DNA from: Limosilactobacillus balticus
GTDB taxonomy: Bacteria > Bacillota > Bacilli > Lactobacillales > Lactobacillaceae
NCBI RefSeq assembly: GCF_014145615.1
Contig: NZ_JACIVH010000064.1
Location: 62,001-126,000 of the forward strand
DNA length: 64,000 bases
Reading direction: 5' to 3'
In this document: piece after piece, positions 8,402 to 17,692 of the stretch
Layout of the letters: each line of letters begins with the position of its first letter
Numbering within the stretch: the first letter of the stretch is position 1
The notes under the pieces: generated by a model
Told to the model about the DNA's origin: nothing
What the model saw: the letters and a program-made list of their open reading frames with translations, nothing else
The model's database searches: none
Made by a program: the position numbers and the translations under genes

Positions 8402-9212
8402 ATTTCAAAATCAATTCAACTAAAAGTAAAAGGAGCGTACTTCCGCAAAATACCCACCAATGGTCACGGATAATTCCGAGATAGTCCCTCATAAAAGTTA
8501 ATGGGCAGTATCGCCAAGGCGTTTTGCTACTAACAAATGACCAGTTTAACCCCATCTTCCTTGCATAAGTCCTCGCACGAAGAACATGAAAATCACTAGT
8601 TACTACTACTGTCTCTTGCGACTTAATAAGTTGACTAGCGAAGGCCAAATTTTGCCATGTATTAAGTGCCTGGGTCTCGCAAATTATTTTTCTTGCTGGG
8701 ATTCCGTGAGCAATTAAGTAAGCAGCCATGACTTCTGCTTCAGATGTTTTTGCATTCTGTACTATTCCCCCTGAAACAATAATTTTTGCCGATTGATAAG
8801 TTTTCCAACAGTTGATGGTTTTATCAAGGCGAGTAGCTAAAACTGGTGGGACTTGGCCATGTTTAACAGCTGCCCCTAAAACCAGAAAGTCCTGAACTGT
8901 AGAAGGACATTTTTGCAGCCGCGTACAACAACTGAAAACACAAAATAAAATTAAATTAAAGGTACTTAAAACATCAATAGTTGTTACTATTAATGCACTT
9001 TGCCAACTTACTGATTGGCTAGGTAAATTTTTAAGCAAAAAAGCAAAAATAGGCAGTACTACTGCCAAGTTGAGCACCATCAAAACAAACGCAAACGTAT
9101 TGAATCTAGCTACCTTTGTCTCACTATTTAAATGGCGGATCAAAATTAGTCTAATAGTGATCCCCCAGCATAGCGCACATATTAATTCATTAACTAAGTT
9201 TAAATAGATCAT
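8400..9212 (-). CDS. YdcF/ElyC-like DUF218 membrane protein
   Basis: The 270-residue product has three N-terminal membrane helices (about residues 5-25, 40-62, 70-95). A DUF218 domain follows, from DFLVLGAAV through IVSGG, a conserved Glu-Ala-Glu (SEAEVMAAYLIAHGIP), TWQNLAFA and VVTSDFHVLRA. The C-terminus has a final hydrophobic helix. Relatives such as SanA and ElyC act in envelope integrity, but the catalytic role is unknown. The ATG is 3 bases beyond the stop codon of the AarF-type gene and shares its AAGGAAA region, so the two are an operon. Confidence 0.75.
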   Translation of the reverse strand: MIYLNLVNELICALCWGITIRLILIRHLNSETKVARFNTFAFVLMVLNLAVVLPIFAFLLKNLPSQSVSWQSALIVTTIDVLSTFNLILFCVFSCCTRLQKCPSTVQDFLVLGAAVKHGQVPPVLATRLDKTINCWKTYQSAKIIVSGGIVQNAKTSEAEVMAAYLIAHGIPARKIICETQALNTWQNLAFASQLIKSQETVVVTSDFHVLRARTYARKMGLNWSFVSSKTPWRYCPLTFMRDYLGIIRDHWWVFCGSTLLLLLVELILK

Positions 9213-9215
9213 TAA

Positions 9216-10952
9216 TCATCGTTTCCTTCGCCAATTTCGCCATCGATGGATAATCTCCGTAACAACTAAAAGAATAATAATTACGATTGCAATAATATAG
9301 CCAGATACCCCTAAATGATAGATATGCGAATCAGCTGGTGTTCTCTGGACTAATAATGATGATCCTAAGATTACTGCTGCCAAAATGATTGCAATCATAA
9401 AGCGGTTCATTAACCGTTCTATCTGCTTTAGAACTCGTTGTTCATTTTTATATTGTAGATCAACTTTGGCATCCCCGCTGACAAATGTATCGATTAACTC
9501 ATTAATTCTTTCCGGCATCTTCCCCATTGCTTTGCTAGCAAGGAAAAGATTGATGAGGTTATTATCAACAGCAGAACGCCAATTAAAATTTCGTTTTAAA
9601 TAACGCCGTCCAAATGATTGGGCAACTTCAAGCATTGATATTTCAGGATCAAGTTTAGCAACCGAGCTTTCAAGAGTACCAAATGCCTTAATCAGCATCG
9701 TTACCTCTCCCCGCATTTGAAGATGGTTTTTCTTACATAATTGGACAATTTGGTACAGCATTTTCACGAAATCAATATTGCCAAGGCCAGTTGAAAAATA
9801 GGGTTGAATAAAGGCGCCAAGTTCTTTATAAAACGCGTTTTCGTCAACTTCCCCGGTCCGATTACAAACATTTAAAACTGCTTTTCCGATTTTTCGCGTA
9901 TCCTTTGTGTTGATAGTAATTACAATATTCGCAATACTATTGGCCATAGCTGGACTTAGCCTTCCCATCATTCCAAAATCAAGGTAGATGATTCGGTAAT
10001 TTGGTAATGCCTCCTGTTGATCATAACTAAAGATTGTATTATAAATGGTCTTTTCATGGTGTTTGGTCGTTGTGTATTGCTTTGCTGGCTCATCCGGACG
10101 CAATTCGTGAATTAATATATTTCCCGGATGCGGATCCGCATGAAAGTAATGGTCAACAAAAACTTGTTTTAAAAAGTTATTAACGAGCGTAGTAGCAATT
10201 TCATGATTAACGGTCGTTGCCTCTTGATCATTATCATTCGGCTGCTTAAAACGATACCGAATGCTTTTTCCTTCCATCGCCTCATTGACAAGAATCTTAG
10301 GTGCACAATACTTCATATATACTTTAGGAACTAAGATGGGTCCGTCACCATTATTTAATGTATAAAACTCTTCCCCATTTTTTGCTTCTTCCAGAGTATT
10401 GACCTCACTTAATAATGAAGTGCTGAGTTCATCAATTACTTTATCCAAATCAACTACTGCAATGTCTTGTGGAACATACTTAAATAAGACGACTGCTTTC
10501 CTTAACAGGGCTAAATCAGTATTGACAAGCTTACCCACTTCTGGATGTTGAACTTTGACAACAACCGGGGTCCCATCCTTAAGCGTTGCATGGTGAACTT
10601 GCCCAATCGACGCCGAAGCAAAAGGTTTTTCCGCAAAACTAGCAAATTCGTCATTAATTTTCTTCCCGGTTTCTTCTTCAAAGGTTTGCTCTACAGTCGC
10701 AAAACTATCAGCTTTAACTTGATCTTGCAAGTGGCGAAGTTCTTTAATATATGCTGGTGATACAAGATCTGGACGGGTTGATAATATTTGACCCAGTTTA
10801 ATAAAAGTAGGCCCTAGTTCTTGCAGCGCCTGACAAATAGCTTGTGGATTAGTTTGATGGTAAAAATTACTAACAAAATGATATTTTCGCATCACTTGCA
10901 TAATCTTACGTAAGCGTGCTGACTTCTTAATTTCTTCTTCATTAGTCGTCAT
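9216..10952 (-). CDS. AarF/UbiB-family (ABC1) atypical kinase
   Basis: The 578-residue protein carries ABC1-kinase landmarks: FIKLGQILSTRPDL (KxGQ motif), the Ala-containing loop ASIGQVHHA with the VVVKVQHPEV lysine, DPHPGNILI, and YLDFGMMGRL. Two hydrophobic segments near the C-terminus anchor it in the membrane. UbiB relatives act in ubiquinone biosynthesis, but lactobacilli lack ubiquinone, so the role here is unclear. About 39 residues separate DPHPGNILI from the LDFG motif where the family usually has about 7-10, so there is an insertion of roughly 30 residues at the nucleotide site. The ribosome site AGGAGA precedes the ATG. Confidence 0.85.
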   Translation of the reverse strand: MTTNEEEIKKSARLRKIMQVMRKYHFVSNFYHQTNPQAICQALQELGPTFIKLGQILSTRPDLVSPAYIKELRHLQDQVKADSFATVEQTFEEETGKKINDEFASFAEKPFASASIGQVHHATLKDGTPVVVKVQHPEVGKLVNTDLALLRKAVVLFKYVPQDIAVVDLDKVIDELSTSLLSEVNTLEEAKNGEEFYTLNNGDGPILVPKVYMKYCAPKILVNEAMEGKSIRYRFKQPNDNDQEATTVNHEIATTLVNNFLKQVFVDHYFHADPHPGNILIHELRPDEPAKQYTTTKHHEKTIYNTIFSYDQQEALPNYRIIYLDFGMMGRLSPAMANSIANIVITINTKDTRKIGKAVLNVCNRTGEVDENAFYKELGAFIQPYFSTGLGNIDFVKMLYQIVQLCKKNHLQMRGEVTMLIKAFGTLESSVAKLDPEISMLEVAQSFGRRYLKRNFNWRSAVDNNLINLFLASKAMGKMPERINELIDTFVSGDAKVDLQYKNEQRVLKQIERLMNRFMIAIILAAVILGSSLLVQRTPADSHIYHLGVSGYIIAIVIIILLVVTEIIHRWRNWRRKR

Positions 10953-11091
10953 ATGTCTTCTCCTACTTATTTTCCTTTATTTTAGCATTTTCACTTATAA
11001 AAAAATAATTAAACTCCCCTTTCACTACATTTTACTGATACAATAGTAGTCGATAAATTTTTTAAGAAAGTTTAGGTGAAATTTTTAAACG

Positions 11092-12453
11092 ATGAATGGT
11101 TTATGGGATTCATATTGGTTTAAATTAATTATCATTATTTTAATTCTGCTGTTAGCTGCTTTATTTACATTGCTGGAGTATTCAGTTGTTAAAGTGCGGC
11201 CTAGTGAGTTAAAGGAGCTCCGGCAAACGCGAAAAGTTAAACGCGCGGAACACATGGTAGCAAATCTTAATGAGTACCTATCAACAGCTCAAGTCGGTGT
11301 TACGATGACTTCTTTAGTTTTAGGTTGGTTAGGTGATGAATTTATCACAGATCTGTTGCTAAAGATTAATATTATTCCGCACGATGTTCTTCAAGCGATT
11401 GCACCAGTTATCGGTGTTTTAATTTTTACATTCTTCCACGCGGTATTTACTGATTTAGTTCCGAAAAATATGGCGATTGATCGACCGGTACCAATTCTCT
11501 TATCAATTGTTCACCCGGTACAATTCTTCCATACTGTTTTTTATCCCTTCGTTTGGTTATTTGCAGTAGTCGCTGCGGCAATTACGAAAATGTTAGGATA
11601 CAATGTTCAGCCAGAAGAAGACACATATTCACAAAATGAAATCATGACCTTATCCCAACAATCGGAAAAAGCTGGGGAAATGGATAAAGAAGACGTTATC
11701 TTCATGCAACGGGCTTTTGAAATGAATGATAAAGTTGCTGAGGATATTATGATTGATCGGACACAGTTAGCGGTTATTGATATTACGGCTTCAATTGAAG
11801 ATGCAGCCAAACTTTATTTTGAAAAGAAATTCACGCGTTTCCCAGTTGTTGCTAATAATGACAAAGACCACATTCTTGGTTACATTTTTGCATATGATAT
11901 TATGCGGCAAAACCAAATTAACCCGCAACAATCAGTTCGCACAATCATGCGCCGAATTCCAATCGTTTACGAAAATGAACAACTCACCAATGTCCTTGCT
12001 GAGATGATGAAAAAACAAGTGCCAATTGTCGTTGTCCAAGATGAATATGGTGGTACCTCTGGGATTATTACTGATAAGGATATTTATGAAGAATTATTCG
12101 GAACGGTTGGCGAAGAAATTGATCATGCTACCTCTGACATGATTGAAAAGAAGGATCCTGATAGCAAGGGTAATCCTACCTTCGAAGTATCCGGTAAGAT
12201 GCCACTAGATGATTTTGAACGTTACTTTGATACAAACATCGAGCAATTTGATAACTCTGAAGTAACAACCTTAACTGGATTCTTCCTTGAACGGCAGTAT
12301 GACTTAAAAGTTGGCCAACCAATTAGAGTCGATAATTTCTCATTCACACCTCTTGATTTGAAGAATGCCTATGTTAATAAATTCAAGGTAGTTTACATTA
12401 AGCCTAAAAAGAAGAAATCATCAACTGATGAGGATCAAAGCAAAGAAAAATAG
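11092..12453 (+). CDS. CNNM/CBS/CorC-HlyC family transporter (hemolysin-like)
   Basis: The 453-residue protein has the standard layout of the family: a CNNM transmembrane domain (residues about 1-190, including EYSVVKVRPSELKELR and VFTDLVPKNMAIDRP), a pair of CBS domains (about 205-335, DIMIDRTQLAVID, IMRRIPIVYEN), and a C-terminal CorC/HlyC FAD-like domain (about 350-435). Members are Mg2+/Co2+ efflux or magnesium-related transporters; the old hemolysin name is misleading. The tail is Lys/Ser-rich. AGGTGA precedes the ATG at a longish spacing. It is divergent from the AarF gene and ends at a bidirectional terminator. Confidence 0.85.
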   Translation: MNGLWDSYWFKLIIIILILLLAALFTLLEYSVVKVRPSELKELRQTRKVKRAEHMVANLNEYLSTAQVGVTMTSLVLGWLGDEFITDLLLKINIIPHDVLQAIAPVIGVLIFTFFHAVFTDLVPKNMAIDRPVPILLSIVHPVQFFHTVFYPFVWLFAVVAAAITKMLGYNVQPEEDTYSQNEIMTLSQQSEKAGEMDKEDVIFMQRAFEMNDKVAEDIMIDRTQLAVIDITASIEDAAKLYFEKKFTRFPVVANNDKDHILGYIFAYDIMRQNQINPQQSVRTIMRRIPIVYENEQLTNVLAEMMKKQVPIVVVQDEYGGTSGIITDKDIYEELFGTVGEEIDHATSDMIEKKDPDSKGNPTFEVSGKMPLDDFERYFDTNIEQFDNSEVTTLTGFFLERQYDLKVGQPIRVDNFSFTPLDLKNAYVNKFKVVYIKPKKKKSSTDEDQSKEK

Positions 12454-12458
12454 AGACT

Positions 12459-12509
12459 AAAAAGGCTCCCCACAATTTAGGAAAGATTTCCTAGTTGCGG
12501 GGAGCTTTT
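12459..12509. terminator. Bidirectional terminator
   Basis: AAAAGGCTCCCC-(A)-CAA pairs with TTG-(C)-GGGGAGCTTTT. It separates the rightward CNNM/CBS gene from the leftward copY-like gene. Confidence 0.9.
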
Positions 12510-12511
12510 CA

Positions 12512-12940
12512 TTAGCAGTTCATCTGCATATCAGGGATGCAGTTACATTTGACGTAGTCCGGTGAATCAGTTGCTTTACTTGCCAATAATTCTTGTAACT
12601 TAACAATATCATCCTTACTAAGGGTTACATTATTAATCACATGTTCAAGGGTGCTTCCAACATGTCGTTCACAAATATTATTAAATAGGTTGTCTGCTGC
12701 TTGGTCCATTGTTTGTTGTTCAGGAACTAAGGGCTCATAGATAAATCCACGTCCTTGACGAGTGGCAGATAAGGCTTTTTTATCAACCAGGCGTCGAAGT
12801 AAAGTCTTAATCGTTGCCGGTTTCCAGTCAACTTTTTTCTGTAAAATTTCAATAATTTGGCTACTGGTCGTTTGCCTTAGACTCCAAACCACCCGCATAA
12901 TTTGCCATTCAGCGGGAGTTATCTCTAAATTAATATTCAT
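12512..12940 (-). CDS. copY: CopY/BlaI-family transcriptional repressor with an altered metal motif
   Basis: The 142-residue repressor has an N-terminal winged helix (EWQIMRVVWSLRQTTSSQIIEI, then TIKTLLRRLVDKKAL) typical of BlaI/MecI/CopY. The C-terminus ends in CNCIPDMQMNC. Enterococcal CopY ends in CxCx4CxC, which binds Zn or Cu(I) and controls DNA release. Here the first CxC is present, but the second pair is replaced by Met-Gln-Met and one late Cys. A perfect TACATATGTA cop-box lies 18 bases upstream of the start. No copper ATPase gene is adjacent; the divergent neighbour is an MFS exporter. The family is secure, the effector is not. Confidence 0.85.
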   Translation of the reverse strand: MNINLEITPAEWQIMRVVWSLRQTTSSQIIEILQKKVDWKPATIKTLLRRLVDKKALSATRQGRGFIYEPLVPEQQTMDQAADNLFNNICERHVGSTLEHVINNVTLSKDDIVKLQELLASKATDSPDYVKCNCIPDMQMNC

Positions 12941-12955
12941 CTAATCCCTCCTGCG

Positions 12956-12969
12956 TTTACATATGTAAA
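12956..12969. promoter_or_regulatory. Cop-box operator
   Basis: TTTACATATGTAAA is a perfect palindrome containing the CopY/BlaI consensus TACANNTGTA at 12958-12967. It sits between the copY-like start (12940) and the divergent MFS gene (13095), so it could control both. Confidence 0.8.
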
Positions 12970-13094
12970 TTGTTCATAACTATATTTTATCATTAATTTA
13001 CTTACTTGCAAATTCCCAATGCATATTGACATTAATAATCTGGCTAGTAAACTCAATACTGTTTGACTAATTTTAAGGAGCGCTATATCTACTA

Positions 13095-14483
13095 ATGAAA
13101 AATCAACGCATTAGCCATGCATTAGTAATCATGGTATTTGGTACATTTTTCGGTCTTCTCTGTTCAACCTTAATGAACATTGCTCTCCCAACCTTTATGA
13201 ATGTCTTTCATATCAGTGAGGCCCAAGTTCAATGGGTGACAAACGGGTACATGCTTGTCAATGCCCTAATGATTCCTGTTAGTTCATTTCTTATAAAAAG
13301 ATTCCCCTTCAAAAATCTCTTTATTATTTTCGCCGGAATTTTTCTTTTAGGAACCATTATTGGAGCGATCGCGTGGAGCTTTAATCTAGTTGTGGTTGCT
13401 CGGATGATTCAAGCCTTGGGCGCAGGGATGATGATGCCACTAGTAAATGTCTTAGCAATTCGTTATGCAAAGCCGGGTAAAAAAGGGCAAATTATGGGCA
13501 TTATTGGCCTTGCCTTTAATTGTGCACCAATCCTAGGACCTGCTATTTCAGGCTTTCTATTGCACTTTTTTTCTTGGCGATACCTTTTCCTATTAATTAT
13601 TCCCTTTGCAGTAATTACATTACTACTTTCATTCTTCTTACTTCCTAAAATCCCTCATAATGAACATCCCCGTTTTAATACATTGGCTCTCATTCTAATC
13701 ACAGGCGGATTATGGTCATTATTAATGGGCTTATCAAATGTTTCGAACAATCACTTGCTTTCATTTAATGTCGCAGGGTATGTCCTTATTGGCTTAGTCT
13801 TTCTCTTCCTTTTCTTTCTTAACCAACGTCACAGTAATCGTCAGTTAATCAACTTTGGGATCTTCTCACATAAACAATTTGTTTTTGCCACTGTTATTAA
13901 TATGCTAATTACATCAACAATGTATGGCAATGCAATTTTGATTCCCCTGCTCGTACAAATTGTTTTGGGCAAAAGCACGGTTGTTTCAGCCATTGCTGTC
14001 CTTCCGGGGGCAATATTAACGGGCCTACTATCGACAACGAGTGGCCGCTTTTATGACATTTATCCAATTAAGATTCTTGTTGGGACTGGTCTTATAATCG
14101 ATATCATTGGAACAATTGGCCAAGCCGCAATCGGTGCGCGTAGTTCTGTTCTCATGATTACTCTTTTCCAAACAATTCGACAGTTTGGATTAGTGACAAT
14201 GTTAATCCCATTACAAACTCAGGCATTATCGTTGCTGCCTAATGAGATTGTTCCCGATGCGGTTGCTACCTTTAATACGTTACGACAAATTGCGGCTGCC
14301 TTTGGAACTGCCCTCATCGTTTCAATTGTTGGTATTGTTAACCACTTAGTTCACAACCCGTCCTCACACCTCGGTATTCAAGCCGGCTTCCTTCTATGCT
14401 TATGCTTGCTATTAACTTCCCTATACCTTAGCACTAAGCTATACCATAAAATTTCTTCGCAAGAGCAATTAGAAAATGCGTAA
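13095..14483 (+). CDS. DHA2-type MFS drug exporter
   Basis: The 462-residue protein has about 14 hydrophobic segments, as in the EmrB/QacA branch of the major facilitator superfamily. Visible motifs include the early NIALPTFMNVF with QVQWVTNGYML (motif D1 region) and GLAFNCAPILGPAISGFLL (the antiporter motif C, GPxxxG). It probably exports lipophilic compounds by proton antiport. The nearest ribosome site, AAGGAG, is 14 bases from the ATG, which is long, and no in-frame start lies closer. It may be repressed by the CopY-like protein through the shared cop-box; that link is inferred from position only. Confidence 0.85.
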   Translation: MKNQRISHALVIMVFGTFFGLLCSTLMNIALPTFMNVFHISEAQVQWVTNGYMLVNALMIPVSSFLIKRFPFKNLFIIFAGIFLLGTIIGAIAWSFNLVVVARMIQALGAGMMMPLVNVLAIRYAKPGKKGQIMGIIGLAFNCAPILGPAISGFLLHFFSWRYLFLLIIPFAVITLLLSFFLLPKIPHNEHPRFNTLALILITGGLWSLLMGLSNVSNNHLLSFNVAGYVLIGLVFLFLFFLNQRHSNRQLINFGIFSHKQFVFATVINMLITSTMYGNAILIPLLVQIVLGKSTVVSAIAVLPGAILTGLLSTTSGRFYDIYPIKILVGTGLIIDIIGTIGQAAIGARSSVLMITLFQTIRQFGLVTMLIPLQTQALSLLPNEIVPDAVATFNTLRQIAAAFGTALIVSIVGIVNHLVHNPSSHLGIQAGFLLCLCLLLTSLYLSTKLYHKISSQEQLENA

Positions 14484-14487
14484 AACA

Positions 14488-14526
14488 AAAACCAAGTGAG
14501 ATCCATTTTGACCTCGCTTGGTTTTT
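14488..14526. terminator. Bidirectional terminator
   Basis: AAACCAAGTGAG pairs with CTCGCTTGGTTT and is followed by a T-run, between the MFS gene and the convergent DUF441 gene. Confidence 0.9.
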
Positions 14527-14532
14527 TGCTAT

Positions 14533-14988
14533 TTAAAAATGCAAATTCAATAGCGTTACAATACAATATGTCATCCCACTCGCGATAACTGGACCGGCAG
14601 CAATTCCTTTAAACGCAACCACTCCAATAATCGTTCCAAGTACTAAGGCAACCGTAACTTGCGGAACAGCTGCCAACTGGTTGACGCCATACTTCGATAA
14701 GATGGCAACTGCAATACCCATGCCGACTGCAATCCAGCCAGCCGGCGTCTTAAAAGCAGCCCATAAATCATTAAAACCAATTTGACCCGTCGCAATTGGG
14801 ATTAAGATCGCAACTGAAATCACTGTCACACCCCAATTAATTCCCTTGTGTTGTATCAGGGGCAACCATTTGGCAGTATAAGGAATCAGTTTCAAGGCCA
14901 TCACTACTACCGTGGCAATAATCAGTGACGAGTTATGACCAAAGATTGCAATTAATAATACTAAAGCTAAAAAGAGCCAGCTTTCCAT
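14533..14988 (-). CDS. DUF441 family membrane protein
   Basis: The 151-residue hydrophobic protein has four to five membrane segments and matches the YeaL/YtwI-type DUF441 family, including [31 protein letters not shown] and the glycine-rich [15 protein letters not shown]. The function of the family is unknown. The ribosome site is GGAGGAGAT just upstream of the ATG. It appears to be transcribed alone. Confidence 0.8.
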   Translation of the reverse strand: MESWLFLALVLLIAIFGHNSSLIIATVVVMALKLIPYTAKWLPLIQHKGINWGVTVISVAILIPIATGQIGFNDLWAAFKTPAGWIAVGMGIAVAILSKYGVNQLAAVPQVTVALVLGTIIGVVAFKGIAAGPVIASGMTYCIVTLLNLHF

Positions 14989-15058
14989 TTAATCTCCTCC
15001 TCAAACGTTATCTAGTATATCAAAGTTGAGAACGAGGACAAAGAAAGCTGACTAATAA

Positions 15059-15478
15059 CTATTCAGAAAGGCGGTTGTAAGTAGCGTCATCTACTTCTTC
15101 ACACCATTCGCTAGTTCCCTTCGTAATGGCAATGTGGGAGAACCAACTATCCTTAGTAGCGCCGTGCCAGTGCTTTATACCTTCATGAATTGCTACAACA
15201 TCACCGGGTTTTAACAACTGCGCTGGTTTACCTTCTTCTTGGTACCAACCCTCACCAGCAGTTACTAATAAGATTTGAAAACCATCATGATGAATATGCC
15301 AGTTGTTACGACAACCGGGTTCAAAATTAACATTTGAAACATTTACATCAATGTTATCATCAGGAGATACTAACCCATTAAGATAACTTGTTCCAATAAA
15401 GTATTTTGCAAATGCAACGTTCTTATCACCGAAACCAAAAAGGTCATTTTTTACTTCATGTTCATTCTTAGCCATCAT
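15059..15478 (-). CDS. Cupin-domain protein
   Basis: This is a 139-residue single-cupin protein. The first metal-binding motif is visible as NNWHIHHDGFQILLVTAGEG and the second as PGDVVAIHEGIKHWHGA, with the usual His, Glu and His positions. Small cupins of this kind often sit with carboxymuconolactone decarboxylase-like or flavodoxin genes. The substrate is unknown. GGAGGTTAGTA precedes two consecutive Met codons, and either could be the start. It lies downstream of, and on the same strand as, the flavodoxin gene. Confidence 0.8.
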   Translation of the reverse strand: MMAKNEHEVKNDLFGFGDKNVAFAKYFIGTSYLNGLVSPDDNIDVNVSNVNFEPGCRNNWHIHHDGFQILLVTAGEGWYQEEGKPAQLLKPGDVVAIHEGIKHWHGATKDSWFSHIAITKGTSEWCEEVDDATYNRLSE

Positions 15479-15572
15479 TACTAACCTCCAATTAATTGTT
15501 GGTTTAATAATAAACTCTAGTATTAAGAATGTAAAAAGCTTATTATAAATGGTGAGTTATTCAAAAAATGAA

Positions 15573-16049
15573 TTATAATTTTCGCAGCCATGAAAATAAT
15601 GACTTTTCATTGAAAGCTGGACTACCATGAGTAAGAATATGGTAGCCGGAAGTGACATTTAACTTACCAGCATAGTTGATAAAGTCCTCTTGATAATCAC
15701 CTGTGTCACTCCAACCTGTACTAAATGGCGCAATTTTACCAGTAAATCCTTGAAGTTGTTGAAGTAAGGAAATGATTGGTGAGGCAACTTTCCCATTCCA
15801 GACTGGTCCACCAACTAAAATCAAATCGTAATATGACAAATCAGGTAGGGTCGTTACTAGTTTGGGATAGGTATGCGTCTTAAGTTGCTGCTGATAAATT
15901 TTTCCAGTTTCTTCCATATCTAGTGGAAAAGTATCATTAGGAACCTTAACGCTTACAATATCGGCACCGGTTGCTTCATGAATCTTACTAGCGAGTCTAG
16001 CAGTATTTCCGAATTGAGAATAATATAAAATCAATGCTTGTTTTGCCAT
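15573..16049 (-). CDS. Flavodoxin
   Basis: The 158-residue protein begins MAKQALILYYSQFGNTARLA, the FMN phosphate-binding loop of flavodoxins. Ring-stacking regions VGGPVWNGKVASP and STGWSDTGDYQEDF follow. It is an FMN electron carrier or small quinone/flavodoxin oxidoreductase. I place the start at the ATG at 16049, nine bases after AAGGAG; a TTG two codons upstream is only three bases from it. It is divergent from the LysR gene and may be its target, and it may be co-regulated with the cupin gene. Confidence 0.85.
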   Translation of the reverse strand: MAKQALILYYSQFGNTARLASKIHEATGADIVSVKVPNDTFPLDMEETGKIYQQQLKTHTYPKLVTTLPDLSYYDLILVGGPVWNGKVASPIISLLQQLQGFTGKIAPFSTGWSDTGDYQEDFINYAGKLNVTSGYHILTHGSPAFNEKSLFSWLRKL

Positions 16050-16091
16050 TATCAATAACTCCTTAATATAAATAAAAATGAGGGATACTAC

Positions 16092-16976
16092 ATGGATACA
16101 CGTGTATTAAAATACTTTTTAACTGTTGCACAAACTAATAATATCACAAAGGCTGCGGAACAATTACATATTACGCAGCCGACCCTTTCCCGGCAAATAA
16201 TGGACCTAGAAGCCGAATTAGACATAAAGTTGTTCAATCGGGAAAATCATCGCCTTCAGCTCACAAAAGCTGGCATTCTATTTCAACAGCGAGCAACGAC
16301 CCTGCTACAACTCTTGGACCAAACTGAAAACGACCTTCATCAACAAGAAGAGGCATTAACAGGCGAAATTAATCTCGGCTCAGCAGTTTCGAGTGTCTCT
16401 CCTTATATAACGAAACTAATTTTTGAATTTCAAAAGCTTTACCCGAACGTAATCTTTAATTTATCTGATGGAGATGGCGATGTCCTTCGCCGACAACTAG
16501 ATGAAGGACTCAATGACCTTGTGTGCCTCCTTGAACCTGTTGAGGCTGCTAAATATAATTTTCTCGAATTACCAGTCCGTGAAGAATGGGGAGTAATGAT
16601 GAAAAAAGAGGCTCCACTTGCCAAGTATTCTACCATTACAAAAGAAGATCTTTACAAAATCCCCCTAATTCTTCCCCATCGTAGTATTGTCCGTGATGAA
16701 GTTAGTGACATTTTAAAATTAGATCAAACGCGTTTAAATATCCGTGCAACAACCAGTTTACCTGGAAATACCGTTTCCCTTTTAAGAAATAGTTATTATT
16801 ATAGTTTGACAATTAAAGGGGTATACGATAACTTCCACGATCCTGACCTTGTTTTTGTTCCCCTTGTACCTAACAAATCGACAGGGAATGTCCTTGCCTG
16901 GCGTAAAAATACCATCTTATCTCCAGCAATCAAAAAGTTTCTTCAGTTTGTTAACGAGCAAATTCAAGAATCATAG
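16092..16976 (+). CDS. LysR-family transcriptional regulator
   Basis: The 294-residue protein has an N-terminal winged helix-turn-helix (RVLKYFLTVAQTNNITKAAE, LHITQPTLSRQIMDLE) and a LysR substrate-binding domain (GEINLGSAVSS...). It is divergent from the flavodoxin gene with only 42 bases between the starts, the usual arrangement for a LysR regulator and its target. The effector is unknown. Its 3' end overlaps the remnant IclR gene by 13 bases in convergent orientation. Confidence 0.88.
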   Translation: MDTRVLKYFLTVAQTNNITKAAEQLHITQPTLSRQIMDLEAELDIKLFNRENHRLQLTKAGILFQQRATTLLQLLDQTENDLHQQEEALTGEINLGSAVSSVSPYITKLIFEFQKLYPNVIFNLSDGDGDVLRRQLDEGLNDLVCLLEPVEAAKYNFLELPVREEWGVMMKKEAPLAKYSTITKEDLYKIPLILPHRSIVRDEVSDILKLDQTRLNIRATTSLPGNTVSLLRNSYYYSLTIKGVYDNFHDPDLVFVPLVPNKSTGNVLAWRKNTILSPAIKKFLQFVNEQIQES

Positions 16977-17692
16977 ATCACACTTAAAATTTTTTGCTGC
17001 GTCTGTTGGCCATGCTCTTTTTTCTGCGGATTCATCCGGTATTCCGGGGTACTAATACTAAATGCTCCAAATGTATGACCATTTTTTACTAAGGCAAAGC
17101 CGAGACAGTATACCCCCGGCTGATTTTCTACATCATCAATGGAGTATCCTTGAGATCTAGTTTCATTTAGTACCGTTAAAAGCGCTTGTTCATTATCAAT
17201 TGTATTAGGAGTTAGCTTTTCAAAAGTGATACCAGTTAATTATGTTGATAGCTGTTTATCATTGTAGGTAGCTAAAACTGCCTTTCCCATCGCCGAAGAA
17301 TACATGTGCATTTTACCGCCGATATATGATACTAATTTAATACTATTAGTGCTTTCTAGCTTTGAAAGTAGGACAACACTTTTATCTTCTATAATTCCCA
17401 GGTTAACCGTCTCATTGGTCGCATCACGAAGCTCTTTTAAATATGGTTTAGCAATTTCTTCAATATTAAATAAATTATTAACAGCTTGGGCATATTGAAG
17501 AAAAATGGTTCCTAAGTAGTAGTGCTTATCTTCCCCTTCTACTCGAACATAGCCACAGTATTCTAAGGTTTTTAGGCTTTTATAAATCGTAGGCTTTGAA
17601 ATATCAAGGTGAGCGTCAAGTTTCCGCAGTGTAAACGTTTCTAAATCGCTTGCAATATAGTCAAGAATTTGGCGTGCTTTTAATGATATTCA
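16964..17692 (-). pseudogene. IclR-family regulator, broken (KdgR-like)
   Basis: Reading leftward from 17692, the frame encodes most of an IclR protein: helix-turn-helix (TLRKLDAHLDISKPTIYKSL), then the effector domain (MHMYSSAMGKAVLATYN). An in-frame TAA at 17240-17242 interrupts it after KQLST, and the same frame continues with LTGITFEKLTP to a natural stop. The first residues are missing because the sequence is joined directly to a truncated kduD remnant. With kduI and kduD remnants next to it, it was probably a KdgR-type repressor. Confidence 0.8.
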
